Notes: generated from the sequence alone by a model not told the origin. A DNA stretch of 64,000 nucleotides from an uncultured Bacillota bacterium (GCA_905200905.1 CAJKMA010000006.1:8054-72053), one strand, 5' to 3'. Positions 24,975-35,517 are shown, counted from the stretch's first letter. Translations and numbers: made by a program.

Positions 24975-27092
24975 TTACAGGATTACGGAAACCTCCACCG
25001 GAGATTTTCCTGTAAGCCCTTTACTTCTGCTGTCTGGCTGAGATACACCTGCAAACAAGGTAAAGTGTTTGCTATCCACATGGCACTCTCCCTGTTCATC
25101 CACTACCATCATAGCTCTGTTTGGAACGGTAAACTTCACAGTCTTACTTTCTCCTGTCTGTAAAGCCACTCTCTTGAAACCGCAAAGGCTGTGATTTCGT
25201 ACTGCCAAAGGAGAATCCGTATCTTTTATATAAACTTGAACCACTTCTTCTGTTTCTTTGCCATGATTCTCAACTTTTACTTCCAACTCAATATCAGAGT
25301 CTGCAGTTACTTGATTTACTACCTTTGCTTCTGTCACCTGTACATTACCATAAGTAAGTCCGTATCCAAATGGGTACAGGGCTTCTTTTTCCATATAACG
25401 GTAAGTACGGTTCCTCATAGAGTAATCAGTAAATTCCGGCATTCCTTCCAAGTCTCTGTAGAAAGTAACTGGCAGTTTTCCAGATGGCGACACCTTACCA
25501 AACAATAAATCTGCCACTGCTTTTCCACCTCTGGCGCCTGGATACCATGCCAGAAGAATTCCATTACAGTGTTCATCCGCATAGCTTAAATCAATGGCAC
25601 TTCCTGCCATAAGAACTACAATGGTAGGCTTACCTACAGCTGTTACTTTTTCAATTAATTCTTCCTGAACTTTTGGAAGATGAAGATCTTTCTTATCTCC
25701 AGATGCATCGCTGTTTCCGGTATCTCCTTCTTCCCCCTCTAAGGTTTCGTCCAAACCAACACAGATAACCACCACATCACTATGTTCTGCAGTAATCACT
25801 GCCTCCGAAATTCTGTCCTGGTTCCATGCAAGATTCTCTACCTTGTCCTTAGATAAATGGCAGCCTTCGGAATACAATACCCGTACCTCATCTCCCACTT
25901 CATCCTGAATTCCTTCCAGTACAGTAATATATCTGGATGCAGTTCCATGATAATTTCCAATAAGTGCTGCCCGACTGTTGGCATTTGGTCCTACCACGCC
26001 AATGGTTTTCAGCTTGCTTTTATCCAGAGGAAGCACACCGTCATTTTTCAAAAGAACGCTTCCTTTTCTTGCCATATCCACCGCTGCTTCTAGATGTTCC
26101 TTACATTCCACTGCTTCATATGGAATTTCGTCATATTCACTGCCATCAAATAGTCCCAGAAGGTATCTGGTGGTAAATAGACGCTCTGCCGCCAGGGTAA
26201 TTTCTTCTTCAGAAATCAAGCCTTCCTCCACAGCTGCCATGAGATGTAAATATGTATTTCCACAATTCACATCGCAGCCTCTCTTCAACGCCAGGGCTGC
26301 AGATTCTCTGGCATTTTTCGTAATTTTATGATTTTCATGGAAATCCTTAATTGCCCAGCAGTCAGAAACATAATGTCCGTCAAACTGCCATTTATCTCTT
26401 AATACATCTTCCATTAAATACTTATGTCCGCAACAAGGTTCCCCATTGGTTCGGTTATAAGCCCCCATCACAGACTCTACATCTGCTTCTGTAACCAACG
26501 CCTCAAAAGCAGGCAGGTAAGTTTCCCACATATCTTTTTTCGTTGCTTTTGCATCAAATTCATGGCGGATTGCCTCAGGTCCGCTATGTACTGCAAAATG
26601 TTTTGCGCAGGCCGCTGCCTTCATCACAGGTCCTTCTCCCTGAAGCCCCTCTACAAATCGCACGCCCAAACGGGAGGTGAGATATGGGTCTTCTCCATAA
26701 GTCTCATGACCTCTTCCCCAGCGTGGGTCTCTAAAAATATTTACATTTGGGGACCAGAAAGTTAGACCCTTATAAATATCTCTGTCATGATGCTTGGAAT
26801 ATTCATTGTACTTAGCTCTTCCTTCTGTAGCAATCATATCCCCCACCTTCTGCATAGCATCCTCATCAAAAGCAGCCGCCATACCGATAGCCTGTGGAAA
26901 CATAGTAGCTACACCAGCTCTGGCTACACCATGCAAAGCCTCGTTCCAGTAATTGTAAGTAGGAACCCCCAGACGCTCCACAGGTGATGCGTCATATTTC
27001 AGCTGAGATGCCTTTTCCATTAATGTCATTTTTGACACCAGTTCTTTGGCTTTCTTTCTGGCCTCTGCCCGTTCATTTTTATAGTTCTTCAT
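24975..27092 (-). CDS. GH3 family glycosidase, probably beta-xylosidase
   Basis: A 705-residue cytoplasmic enzyme with the three GH3 parts: barrel (about 20-300), alpha/beta sandwich (about 340-560) and C-terminal fibronectin type III-like domain (about 600-700). The nucleophile is the Asp in HYVSDCWAI (about residue 244). KHFAVHSGPE and FSPNVNIFRDPRWGRGHETYGEDP are family hallmarks. ATG 27092 gives proper spacing to GGAGG. Bacterial GH3 enzymes of this shape act on xylo- and gluco-oligosaccharides; the GH43 neighbour and importer favour xylan oligomers. Confidence 0.9.
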   Translation of the reverse strand: MKNYKNERAEARKKAKELVSKMTLMEKASQLKYDASPVERLGVPTYNYWNEALHGVARAGVATMFPQAIGMAAAFDEDAMQKVGDMIATEGRAKYNEYSKHHDRDIYKGLTFWSPNVNIFRDPRWGRGHETYGEDPYLTSRLGVRFVEGLQGEGPVMKAAACAKHFAVHSGPEAIRHEFDAKATKKDMWETYLPAFEALVTEADVESVMGAYNRTNGEPCCGHKYLMEDVLRDKWQFDGHYVSDCWAIKDFHENHKITKNARESAALALKRGCDVNCGNTYLHLMAAVEEGLISEEEITLAAERLFTTRYLLGLFDGSEYDEIPYEAVECKEHLEAAVDMARKGSVLLKNDGVLPLDKSKLKTIGVVGPNANSRAALIGNYHGTASRYITVLEGIQDEVGDEVRVLYSEGCHLSKDKVENLAWNQDRISEAVITAEHSDVVVICVGLDETLEGEEGDTGNSDASGDKKDLHLPKVQEELIEKVTAVGKPTIVVLMAGSAIDLSYADEHCNGILLAWYPGARGGKAVADLLFGKVSPSGKLPVTFYRDLEGMPEFTDYSMRNRTYRYMEKEALYPFGYGLTYGNVQVTEAKVVNQVTADSDIELEVKVENHGKETEEVVQVYIKDTDSPLAVRNHSLCGFKRVALQTGESKTVKFTVPNRAMMVVDEQGECHVDSKHFTLFAGVSQPDSRSKGLTGKSPVEVSVIL

Positions 27093-27169
27093 AATCATCC
27101 TCCAAATTACTTATTTTGTTCTTCTATTTTACCATGTTCCTCTTATTATACCTCTCAATAATTGCTCTT

Positions 27170-28747
27170 TTACTGACAAATCTTGCCTTCCTTCTGAATT
27201 TCCTCTCTATATTTTGTAGGTGATTTTCCCGTGTGCTTCTTAAAGGCAAGGGAAAAATAATTAGTATCCCGATACCCCACCATCATGGCAATCTTTCCGG
27301 TTTTCAGACTAGTAGTTTCCAGCAGTGATTTTGCTTTTTCAATACGCTTACGTACAATATATTCATTACATCCTTCTTTCGTTACCCTCTTAAATAATCT
27401 GGAAAAATAATTGGGTGTAATATAAAGAGATGCGGCAATATTAGCAACCGTAAGCTCTTCTGTTAAATGCTGGGAAATATAATACTTGGCCTGATCAATA
27501 ATCTCATGAACATTCTCTTCCTTTCCACTTAGCATCTGAGAAAGAAACATTTCCGTAACTTCACATGCCTCTTCTGCTGAGGCAGAAACAAGACTTTTTG
27601 ACAATGCTTCCAGTTTGCCTGATTCCATTTCTCCTGAATCCCCTGTATAGGAAAAATACATTGCTGTAGCAATCTCGAAACAAAGGCGTCGAACTGTCTG
27701 CTGTGACAAATTATAAGACTGGGTTGCCTTACAAAAGGTATGAAAAGCCTTCATTACATACTCTGGATTGCCAATATTGCCACACATAATTCCTTTCAGT
27801 TCTGTAAAAATATCTCTGAAAATATCATTCTTCTTCTTAGCCCCAAAAGTCTGTATAATATCCTGTATTCCTTCTTTTTCTGTATTCAGCAGATACTTCG
27901 CATCATTATAGGAAATGTACAGGCTTTCCATGTCTTCTGCAATACTTCCAATCACTATTTTGGGATTTGTATCAAACTCATCTTTTAAAATATCAGAAAG
28001 CTCCTCTGTTTTCTCTAAAACCGAATCATTCTCTTCTTTTAAGAAATATACCACTGCAATGGTTCCATCATCATCCGAGAAGGTCACACCATCCTCTTGA
28101 GCGTCCACTACACTCATACACACGTTTTTCACAGACATCGCTCTGAAATTTTCTTCCGGCGGCTGCTGAGACATATAAAGTGTAGGCACAATAAGTACCA
28201 TCTGCAAATCTCCTTGAATGTCAATCTGATATGTACTTCTCAACCGTTCCAAAAGTGCGGGCATTTCTCCTCTCTTGTGGATTAAATCCCTCATGGTTTT
28301 CTCTAACTGAGTCTGCTCAGCTGTCCCCTGGGTACGTTGTAAAATCAGAGAGCTCTTTTCTTCTGCTTTTGCAGCTTCCAGATATGCAACCTGTTCCCTT
28401 ACTGCTCTTGTCAGGTCTTCTTCATCCACAGGTTTTAAAAAGAAATCCTGTACCTGAAGTCGCAGGCTCTGTCTTGCATATTCAAAACTATCATAGCCTG
28501 TAAGCACCAGAACCCGCAATTGCGGCTGCCTTTTTCTGGCAGCTTCAATTAACTGCAATCCTGTCATCTCAGACATCTGAATATCCGTAATCATAATCTC
28601 AGGCTCATATTCTTCAATAATTTCAAGAGCTTCCCTTGCGCTAGCTGCTGTAAACACCTCCTGAATACCAAGGGATTCCCAGTCTATGACTTTCTTGATT
28701 CCCATGCGTATCATTTTTTCGTCATCCACCACTAAGATTTTATACAT
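27170..28747 (-). CDS. AraC-type response regulator, YesN-like
   Basis: A 525-residue regulator. The N-terminal receiver domain (MYKILVVDDEKMIRMG; phosphoacceptor Asp in IMITDIQMSEMTG; Lys in FFLKPVDEEDL) spans about 1-120. A long middle region follows, then two AraC HTH motifs at about 420-520 (LTVANIAASLYITPNYFSRLFK and KTGKIAMMVGYRDTNYFSLAFKKHTGKSPTKYR). Its start overlaps the kinase stop by 8 nt. It should activate the transporter and glycosidase genes beside it. Confidence 0.94.
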   Translation of the reverse strand: MYKILVVDDEKMIRMGIKKVIDWESLGIQEVFTAASAREALEIIEEYEPEIMITDIQMSEMTGLQLIEAARKRQPQLRVLVLTGYDSFEYARQSLRLQVQDFFLKPVDEEDLTRAVREQVAYLEAAKAEEKSSLILQRTQGTAEQTQLEKTMRDLIHKRGEMPALLERLRSTYQIDIQGDLQMVLIVPTLYMSQQPPEENFRAMSVKNVCMSVVDAQEDGVTFSDDDGTIAVVYFLKEENDSVLEKTEELSDILKDEFDTNPKIVIGSIAEDMESLYISYNDAKYLLNTEKEGIQDIIQTFGAKKKNDIFRDIFTELKGIMCGNIGNPEYVMKAFHTFCKATQSYNLSQQTVRRLCFEIATAMYFSYTGDSGEMESGKLEALSKSLVSASAEEACEVTEMFLSQMLSGKEENVHEIIDQAKYYISQHLTEELTVANIAASLYITPNYFSRLFKRVTKEGCNEYIVRKRIEKAKSLLETTSLKTGKIAMMVGYRDTNYFSLAFKKHTGKSPTKYREEIQKEGKICQ

Positions 28748-30533
28748 TGATTATATCTCCTTGCAAGATTCCAGGTTCCACATTTGTCACATAAGGAAGG
28801 GTAATTTCTACAGTCACCCCTCCGAATTCATTTTTCACATAATGAAGACCGTATTCTTTTCCGTACAGTAATTCAATTCTCTTATTCACGTTTCTCACAC
28901 CATAACCAAAGCCTTCATCATATTCTGACAAGTGCTGATTCATCTCTGCAATCTGCTCCTTTGTCATACCCGTACCAGTATCCGCAATCAAAATCTGTAC
29001 GGTTTCCCCTTTACGCACTGCACTTAAAGAAATACTTCCCTGTTTTCCTTCTTTAATTTTGATACCATGGTAAATAGAATTTTCTACCAAAGGCTGTATG
29101 GTTAGTTTCGGTATCATAGCATCTTTACAGTTTTCCTCCACCTGAATACTGCTTCCTATAATATTGTCATACCGCATGTTCTGTATAATCAGATAATTCT
29201 GTACGTGTTCCACTTCCATTTTCAGAGGAATCACGTCATGCCCCTTACTGAGACATATCCGATAATACCTGGCAAGTGCTTTTACCAAAATAGAAATTTC
29301 CTGATTTCCATCTGCCACTGCCTGCCAGTGGATACAATCTAGGGTATTATAAAGAAAATGAGGCTGAATCTGGGATTGCAGGGAATTAAAACGTATCTGT
29401 TCAATCTGATGCTGTTCCAGTTTCACCTGCTGCATAAGAACCAGAATCTCCTCCATCATGGAGTTAAATCCTGTTGCCAGCTTCACGAAATCTTCCCCCA
29501 TATGTTCCTCATCAATTCTTGCAGTCAGAGAACCGGCAGCCACGTCATCCATTTTTTGTACCACATTGTCCAGAGGTTTATAAATTTTCCGAATCACCTG
29601 CTTCACAATATTTAAACTGATTGCCACCAGAGCCACTAATACCAGTGTCATAAGCCCAATAGTTCGTATACTTGGCTTATACAATTCACTGGAAGAAATA
29701 CTGCTGACAATGTAATAGTCCCAGTTGGATACCTTCTGATAAATGTAAAGCCTCCCATCCTGATTAAAGCTCCCCTGCATACCATTCAGCTGATTTGCAT
29801 ATCTGGCATCTGTGCCTATTTCGTCCATCTGTCTGGCAGCCACAATCATCCCTTCGGTATCTACCAGCGCTGTCATCTGCCCTGAATCCTCCTGCTCCTT
29901 TAAAACCTGTTCCAGAAGAGAACTGGAAAAGCTCATGCAAAGCAAACCTCTTTCCGAGGAAATAGCCTGCACATTATAAACAGGAAAGTATACGTTTAAG
30001 GTGTATTTTTTTCCTTTAAAATACGCATTGGTAAAACCAGCCTTTATGGCGCCTTTTTGTACATTTTTTGCCTTTTGGTAATCTTTTCTGTAGGTTTTTT
30101 GAAAATCCGTCTCTACCAGACCGCTTTTCCCTCTATACAGGTAATCATCCATCTGATAGCTCACTACTGCAATAAAATTCATGTCTGAATGCATATTTTG
30201 ACAGCTTGACATCACATTTTTGGCTTCCATAGCAACCAGAGAATAATTTTTATCCTGCTTACTGTTACATTCCAAGTAACGCTGAATGGAATTATCCAAA
30301 ACCATTGCAACAGCCAAAGATTTATACCTCTCCAATGTGCTTTGAAAGTTTTCTGCCATAGTATCATTCTTTGCCTGCAGCATCTCTTCTGTTTTACTCT
30401 TTAACGATGTAACCGAAGATACGGTTGATACCACAAAAAAAATCAGAGTTGTAATGATTAATGCAATGGTAATCAATGCCTGCATTTTCCGGTCAAATTT
30501 CCAACAACTGATTTTTTCTCTCCATTTCTCCAT
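28740..30533 (-). CDS. Sensor histidine kinase, YesM-like
   Basis: A 597-residue membrane kinase. It has a helix at about 17-42, an extracellular sensor region to about 280 with a dCache-like fold, a second helix at about 282-302, a HAMP domain, then the LytS/YehU-type His-kinase (SLQSQIQPHFLYNTLDCIHW) and HATPase (NSIYHGIKIKEG, then IADTGTGMT and GYGVRNVNKRIELLYG). Such kinases sense extracellular sugar or a solute-bound receptor. It is paired with the regulator at 27170. Confidence 0.94.
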   Translation of the reverse strand: MEKWREKISCWKFDRKMQALITIALIITTLIFFVVSTVSSVTSLKSKTEEMLQAKNDTMAENFQSTLERYKSLAVAMVLDNSIQRYLECNSKQDKNYSLVAMEAKNVMSSCQNMHSDMNFIAVVSYQMDDYLYRGKSGLVETDFQKTYRKDYQKAKNVQKGAIKAGFTNAYFKGKKYTLNVYFPVYNVQAISSERGLLCMSFSSSLLEQVLKEQEDSGQMTALVDTEGMIVAARQMDEIGTDARYANQLNGMQGSFNQDGRLYIYQKVSNWDYYIVSSISSSELYKPSIRTIGLMTLVLVALVAISLNIVKQVIRKIYKPLDNVVQKMDDVAAGSLTARIDEEHMGEDFVKLATGFNSMMEEILVLMQQVKLEQHQIEQIRFNSLQSQIQPHFLYNTLDCIHWQAVADGNQEISILVKALARYYRICLSKGHDVIPLKMEVEHVQNYLIIQNMRYDNIIGSSIQVEENCKDAMIPKLTIQPLVENSIYHGIKIKEGKQGSISLSAVRKGETVQILIADTGTGMTKEQIAEMNQHLSEYDEGFGYGVRNVNKRIELLYGKEYGLHYVKNEFGGVTVEITLPYVTNVEPGILQGDIINV

Positions 30534-30664
30534 AATTTTCTCCTGTCCTGCCTGAATTGATGTCTCAATTTATGGTACAATGTCATAAATTATATTATAT
30601 CAGAAAAGGCCATCACATAAAACAGAAAATTTCATGCAACAGCCTCTTCCCATAGAATTTTTTG

Positions 30665-31513
30665 TCAACCTTTCACAGCTCCTGCAGTCATACCTTTTAC
30701 CAATTTGTCCTGGAAAATAATAAACAAAACAATCATTGGCAACAATGATAAAGTAAGAACTGCCATAATCATTGGGGTATTCATGGAATACTGTCCCTGG
30801 AATTCCCAGATTGCCAAAGGCAATGTACGGTTTGCAGAGGACTGGGTCAATGTGTACGCAAAAGAAAACTCATTCCACATATTCACACCATTGTAAATAG
30901 CCAGTGTGGCCAAACCAGGTTTTGCCAAAGGTAAAATCATAGCAAAAAACATTTTAATCTTTCCACATCCATCAATTTCTGCAGATTCTTCAATTTCTCT
31001 TGGAATCTCTTTCATAAAACTGGTAAGAATGAAAACAGAAATTGGAACTGCAAATGCAACATAAGGACCAATAAGCGCCCAAATACTATCATATAATCCT
31101 GTAGATTTTGCCATTTTAAAAACAGGAATTAAGGTAATATGAACTGGTATGGACATGCAGGCCACAATGGCAGCATAAATGGTTCCTGACATTTTAAATT
31201 TAAATCTTGCCAAAGGATAGGAGGCACAGGCTGCAATGAACAGTAATAAAGTCAAAGATATTGCCAATACAATGACACTGTTCATGAAATATGTAGTAAA
31301 TCCTCCTGTGAGAACTTCTTTATAGTTGTCTATATAGAAAGTATCTGGTAATGAAAATACGCCCTTTACCAACATTTCAAACTTTTCTTTAAAGGAGTTT
31401 AAAACCATAAAAATAAATGGCAGACAAGAAATAATCAAATAAGCAGTTGCCAACACAAAAGCAACGGTCCAACATATCACACTTTTTCTCTTATTTTTCT
31501 TAATGCTATCCAT
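30665..31513 (-). CDS. Sugar ABC transporter permease, MalG-type
   Basis: A 282-residue inner membrane protein with six helices and the binding-protein-dependent transport signature EIPREIEESAEIDGCGKIKMFFAMILPLAKPGLA (about 180-213), including the EAA loop that contacts the ATPase. It lies 4 nt after the MalF-type gene. The carrier is of the CUT1 type. No ATPase gene is adjacent, so it probably uses a shared MsmX-like ATPase elsewhere. Confidence 0.94.
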   Translation of the reverse strand: MDSIKKNKRKSVICWTVAFVLATAYLIISCLPFIFMVLNSFKEKFEMLVKGVFSLPDTFYIDNYKEVLTGGFTTYFMNSVIVLAISLTLLLFIAACASYPLARFKFKMSGTIYAAIVACMSIPVHITLIPVFKMAKSTGLYDSIWALIGPYVAFAVPISVFILTSFMKEIPREIEESAEIDGCGKIKMFFAMILPLAKPGLATLAIYNGVNMWNEFSFAYTLTQSSANRTLPLAIWEFQGQYSMNTPMIMAVLTLSLLPMIVLFIIFQDKLVKGMTAGAVKG

Positions 31514-31517
31514 ATTC

Positions 31518-32420
31518 CTATGCTTCCTCCTTTCCTTTTAATAATTTCATGGTAATCAGAGACACCATAGAAATCAAAATAAACATACCACCTGCTACTG
31601 CAGACCCATAACCCATGTTAAAGTTTTTAAAGGACTGCTTATACATATAAGTTGCCATCAACTCTGTGGAAGTACCTGGACCTCCTCCTGTCATAACATA
31701 AATCAAGTCGAAATATTTCAGAGAACCAACCATGGAAAGAATGGCAGCGCTCTTCATAGAGGGAACCAAAAGCGGCAGTGCGATTCTCCAGAAATATTGC
31801 CCTCTGGTAGCGCCATCAATTCTGGCCGCCTCAAAAACATCATAAGGAATATTGGTGAAAGCTGCCATAAAATATACCATATAAAATGGTGTAAACTGCC
31901 AACAAATAACAATGATAACGGTAAGTAACGCTGTCTTAGGATTGCCCAGAAGGTCAACATTTCCCCCTCCAAACCATCCTGAAATGGTGCTGACAATTCC
32001 ACCATTTGTTGCCAGTGCATAGGTAAAAAGAAAACCGATTGCTACAGATGACATCAGTAATGGAACAAACCATATTACTTTAAATACAGTGAGTTTCTTG
32101 CCTCCAAAGTCAAGAAATGTAGCTAATGCCAAACCAATAGGAATCTGAATCACAATGGAAAGAACCATAATCACCAGATTGTTGCGAAAAGCGATCCAGA
32201 AACTTTTGTCTGTTAATAATGTCTTCCAGTTTTCAAAGCCAATGAGTTTTTTTGCTGAAGAAATTCCATTCCACTGATAACCGCTGGTAATAAATGTATC
32301 AATAATTGGATAAAGTATAAATACAAGCAGTAAAATGGTTACCGGCGCCAAAAATAAGGCTGCCACTTTTCTTGTGTTTCTCCGCCTCATCTCTAACAGA
32401 GAAATACTTTTTTCCTTCAT
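31518..32420 (-). CDS. Sugar ABC transporter permease, MalF-type
   Basis: A 300-residue protein with six to seven helices. The EAA motif is in PYDVFEAARIDGATRGQYFWRIALPLLVPSMK (about 208-240), and a first helix with a longer N-terminus is typical of the MalF half. It precedes the MalG-type gene by 4 nt. The SBP gene lies upstream, separated by a hairpin. Confidence 0.94.
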   Translation of the reverse strand: MKEKSISLLEMRRRNTRKVAALFLAPVTILLLVFILYPIIDTFITSGYQWNGISSAKKLIGFENWKTLLTDKSFWIAFRNNLVIMVLSIVIQIPIGLALATFLDFGGKKLTVFKVIWFVPLLMSSVAIGFLFTYALATNGGIVSTISGWFGGGNVDLLGNPKTALLTVIIVICWQFTPFYMVYFMAAFTNIPYDVFEAARIDGATRGQYFWRIALPLLVPSMKSAAILSMVGSLKYFDLIYVMTGGGPGTSTELMATYMYKQSFKNFNMGYGSAVAGGMFILISMVSLITMKLLKGKEEA

Positions 32421-32451
32421 CTTGAGACCCTCCTTTTGTTACTTTTGTTAA

Positions 32452-32482
32452 GAAAAGGCCCTGCTGCCAGAGCCCTTCCTTT
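32452..32482 (-). terminator. Stem-loop between SBP and permease genes
   Basis: On the minus strand an AAGGGCTCTGG arm pairs with CAGGGCCTTT, followed by TCTT. Such intergenic hairpins often cap the abundant SBP mRNA and allow only partial readthrough into permease genes. Confidence 0.55.
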
Positions 32483-32492
32483 CTCCCTATTT

Positions 32493-33824
32493 CTATTCTG
32501 CTTTGCTTGCCAGATAGTCATCCATAGCTTTCTGCATAGATTCCTGTGCTTCTTGTGGAGTCATAGTCAGTCCAAATACTTCCTGCAATCCATCTAAGTG
32601 CGCTGTAGATACTGCTGGTGGCAGATACTGGTCATACCACAACTGGATTTCAGAAGCATTGTTTGCTGCTTCTACTACTTCTTTTGTAATAGGGTCTGTC
32701 AGTTTATCTTCAATGCCTACAACCGGAGGAATTTTTCCATTTTCTACTTCAAAATCAATCACTTCGTCTGATAAGTGTGCTTCTGCACATTCAAAAGCTG
32801 CTTCTAACTTCTCGCCTTCACAGTTAAATACAATAAACTGATCACCAACCGTACCAATCATAATGGATGAATCTGCTGAAGATTCTTCGATTGCCGGGAA
32901 TGGGAACCAACCAATTTTTTCATAGAACTCTTTGCTGTCTGTTGCAAAAGTACCTGTATACCAGGAGCCGCACAGAAGCATACCTGCTGTTTCCTGATAC
33001 ATAAGCTGTTTTGCCTGTCCATCATCTTCACTTAAGGAGTTTACACCGTCTGGGAAATATCCGTTTTTCACCCATTCCTGAATCTTTTCACCGGCTTTAA
33101 TGAAACTTTCTTCTGTGAATTTTCCTTCTCCGGCAACTGCTTTCTGGAATGGTTCCAGTCCGCCGTAACGTGCTGCCAGGTTCATGTAGTACATACTTCC
33201 TGTCCATTTAGAACTGTTCGCAAGGGCAAATGGAGTAATCTTGTTTTCTTTTAACGTATCGCAAATATTCTCTAATTCTGTTAAAGTTTTTGGTTCTTTT
33301 AATCCATACTTATCAAACATTTCCTTATTATAAAAAATACCGGACATAGAAACGTTCTGATAAGGTACTGCATAAATTTTACCATTGTATGTAGCCTGTC
33401 CAACTGCTGATTCCATTAACTTATCTTTGATTTCAGAGTTATTAAATAAATCATCAATTGGCTGTCCGAATCCAGAATCGATGTATTCATACATAGGACC
33501 ACCGGACCAGCAGGAATACATATCTGGACATTCTCCTGAGCTCATAGCAACTACCAGTTTTTCTTTGTAAGTATCATTCTGCGTCGGCACTACGGTTACT
33601 GTATAACCAGATTTTGTCTCCGAATTAAATTTATCTACTGCTTTTGCAATTACGTCCTTGTCCGGACTCTCTGTACCAATGTTCCAGTACACGATTTCCT
33701 TATCGCCGCCTTTTGCGTCACCGCCGCTTTTTCCTTTATCTCCGCCTCCACCACAGGCTGCTAAAGATGCTGCCATAAGGACACTCATGGAAAGTGCTGT
33801 TAATTTTGCCGTTCTTTTCTTCAT
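32493..33824 (-). CDS. Extracellular sugar-binding lipoprotein
   Basis: A 443-residue solute-binding protein of the carbohydrate family. The signal peptide ends in the lipobox LAAC with Cys at about residue 24, followed by a Gly/Lys-rich spacer. Typical SBP features are EIVYWNIG at the start, and PYQNVSMSGIFYNKEMFDKYGLKEPKTLTELE for the cleft hinge. AAGGAGG precedes the ATG. It is the first gene of the importer operon. The ligand is most likely a xylo-oligosaccharide, inferred from the GH43 and GH3 enzymes nearby. Confidence 0.93.
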   Translation of the reverse strand: MKKRTAKLTALSMSVLMAASLAACGGGGDKGKSGGDAKGGDKEIVYWNIGTESPDKDVIAKAVDKFNSETKSGYTVTVVPTQNDTYKEKLVVAMSSGECPDMYSCWSGGPMYEYIDSGFGQPIDDLFNNSEIKDKLMESAVGQATYNGKIYAVPYQNVSMSGIFYNKEMFDKYGLKEPKTLTELENICDTLKENKITPFALANSSKWTGSMYYMNLAARYGGLEPFQKAVAGEGKFTEESFIKAGEKIQEWVKNGYFPDGVNSLSEDDGQAKQLMYQETAGMLLCGSWYTGTFATDSKEFYEKIGWFPFPAIEESSADSSIMIGTVGDQFIVFNCEGEKLEAAFECAEAHLSDEVIDFEVENGKIPPVVGIEDKLTDPITKEVVEAANNASEIQLWYDQYLPPAVSTAHLDGLQEVFGLTMTPQEAQESMQKAMDDYLASKAE

Positions 33825-34066
33825 ATTCGTCTTCCTCCTTAATCTTTTTCAAACCTTTGTACAACTTTGGTTCATTTGATAGGTTTATCTTACCATTTCC
33901 TGTGCAATCTGCCCATTTAATAAAATGTCCAGATTCTATAAATTTCTTACCTATTGATTTCTATTGTATAAAATTACACAAACTATCAAAAATAGCTTGA
34001 CTTTACATTTACTGTAGATTTTATCATGTATTTTGTACAAAAAACATTTACATTAAGGAGGTTTTT

Positions 34067-35407
34067 ATGAACGGTCAATCTGTAGCAAATGCATATGAAA
34101 AGCCTGTTACACTAAAAAATATTCTCAGATTCGCACTGCCTACTATTGCTATGTCTCTGTTTATGTCCTTTTACACCATGGTAGACGGATTATTCGTTTC
34201 CAATCTCATTGGTACAAATGCTTTATCTGCTATTAATTTAACAGCTCCTGTTATTTCTCTGGTAACTGCTGTCTCTACCATGCTGGCAACAGGCGGCAGC
34301 GCTGTGATTATGAAAAAAATGGGAGAAGGAAAGGAAAAGGAAGCTCAGGAAGATTTTACATCTCTGATTCTGATAAATGTGGCGGTAGGAATTCTCATGT
34401 GTCTGATGGGATATGCTTGTATAGATTTTATTTTTTCTCGCATGGAATTATCTGCAGCTGTAACGGCGTACTGCATTGATTATCTTGAAAACTATTTGTT
34501 ATTTACGGTTCCTATTCTGTTAATGAACAATTTTTCCCTGTATCTGATTGCCTGTGGAAAATCCACCCTATCTTTTCTCTGTTCTGTAGGCGGGGGAATT
34601 ACCAACATTGTTCTGGATTACGTTTTCATCCACGTTCTTGCAATGGGAACCGGAGGCGCTGCCATTGCTACTGGACTAGGATATTCTGTAACTGCAGTAG
34701 TAGGTTTTATAGTCTTCTGTAAACCAAAGTGTTTACTGCATTTTCAAAAACCTGTTTGGAGATTTTCTGTATTAAAAAAAGCTGCTTCTAATGGCTGCTC
34801 TGAAATGGCTACGGCTTTAGTGACTGGAATCACCACCTTACTTTTTAATTGGAGTATGCTGAAATACGTAGGGGAAGATGGTGTGGCTGCCATTACTATT
34901 ATTATGTATGTTCTTATGTTTGTTAGCTCTATGTTCAGTGGCTATTCCTACGGAGTTGCTCCGATGATAAGCTACTACTATGGTGCCAAGGATCATGCCC
35001 GATTAAAAAAATTAGTACGCACAAGTCTAGCTGTTATTCTGGTAATTTCTCTGGTATCTGTTGCAGTTTCCATAGGCATTACCAAACCTCTGGTAAGTAT
35101 TTTCACCAGACCAGACAATCCTGTATACCAACTCGCTGTCACAGGAAACCGTCTTTGCAGTATTGCTCTGTTTTTTATTGGTTTTAATATTTTCTCCAGT
35201 GGCTTATTTACAGCATTAAATAATGGCGTGGTCTCTGCTATCTTAGCTTTTTCCAGGTCTTTCGTATTTATGATTATTTGCCTTTTGCTTCTGCCTGCCA
35301 TTTTAGGCGTTACCGGAATTTGGCTAGCTAATCCACTGGCCGAAGCTATGGCAATCTTACTGGCAACTATCATGTTTTTAAGATATAAAAAAACTTATCA
35401 CTATTAA
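34067..35407 (+). CDS. MATE family efflux transporter
   Basis: A 446-residue protein with about twelve membrane helices in two halves, and a MATE-typical start (LKNILRFALPTIAMSLFMSFYTMVDGLFVSNLIG). The SAINLTAPVISLVTAVSTMLATGGSAVI stretch of helix 2 is a family hallmark. These pumps export drugs or metabolites using Na+ or H+. AAGGAGG precedes the ATG. The gene stands alone and ends at a strong convergent terminator. Confidence 0.92.
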   Translation: MNGQSVANAYEKPVTLKNILRFALPTIAMSLFMSFYTMVDGLFVSNLIGTNALSAINLTAPVISLVTAVSTMLATGGSAVIMKKMGEGKEKEAQEDFTSLILINVAVGILMCLMGYACIDFIFSRMELSAAVTAYCIDYLENYLLFTVPILLMNNFSLYLIACGKSTLSFLCSVGGGITNIVLDYVFIHVLAMGTGGAAIATGLGYSVTAVVGFIVFCKPKCLLHFQKPVWRFSVLKKAASNGCSEMATALVTGITTLLFNWSMLKYVGEDGVAAITIIMYVLMFVSSMFSGYSYGVAPMISYYYGAKDHARLKKLVRTSLAVILVISLVSVAVSIGITKPLVSIFTRPDNPVYQLAVTGNRLCSIALFFIGFNIFSSGLFTALNNGVVSAILAFSRSFVFMIICLLLLPAILGVTGIWLANPLAEAMAILLATIMFLRYKKTYHY

Positions 35408-35417
35408 GGTTACATAA

Positions 35418-35504
35418 AAAAGTAAAACTATGGCACAAACATGCTTCCTTTTATTTCTATAGGAAGCTGTCCTCCAGATATGAACATGCCATAGCTTTAC
35501 TTTT
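35418..35504. terminator. Bidirectional terminator after the MATE gene
   Basis: AAAAGTAAAACTATGGCA pairs with TGCCATAGCTTTACTTTT with one mismatch, and an inner GCTTCC/GGAAGC hairpin lies within. It separates the convergent genes ending at 35407 and 35518. Confidence 0.85.
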
Positions 35505-35517
35505 AAGTTTCTTAAAT

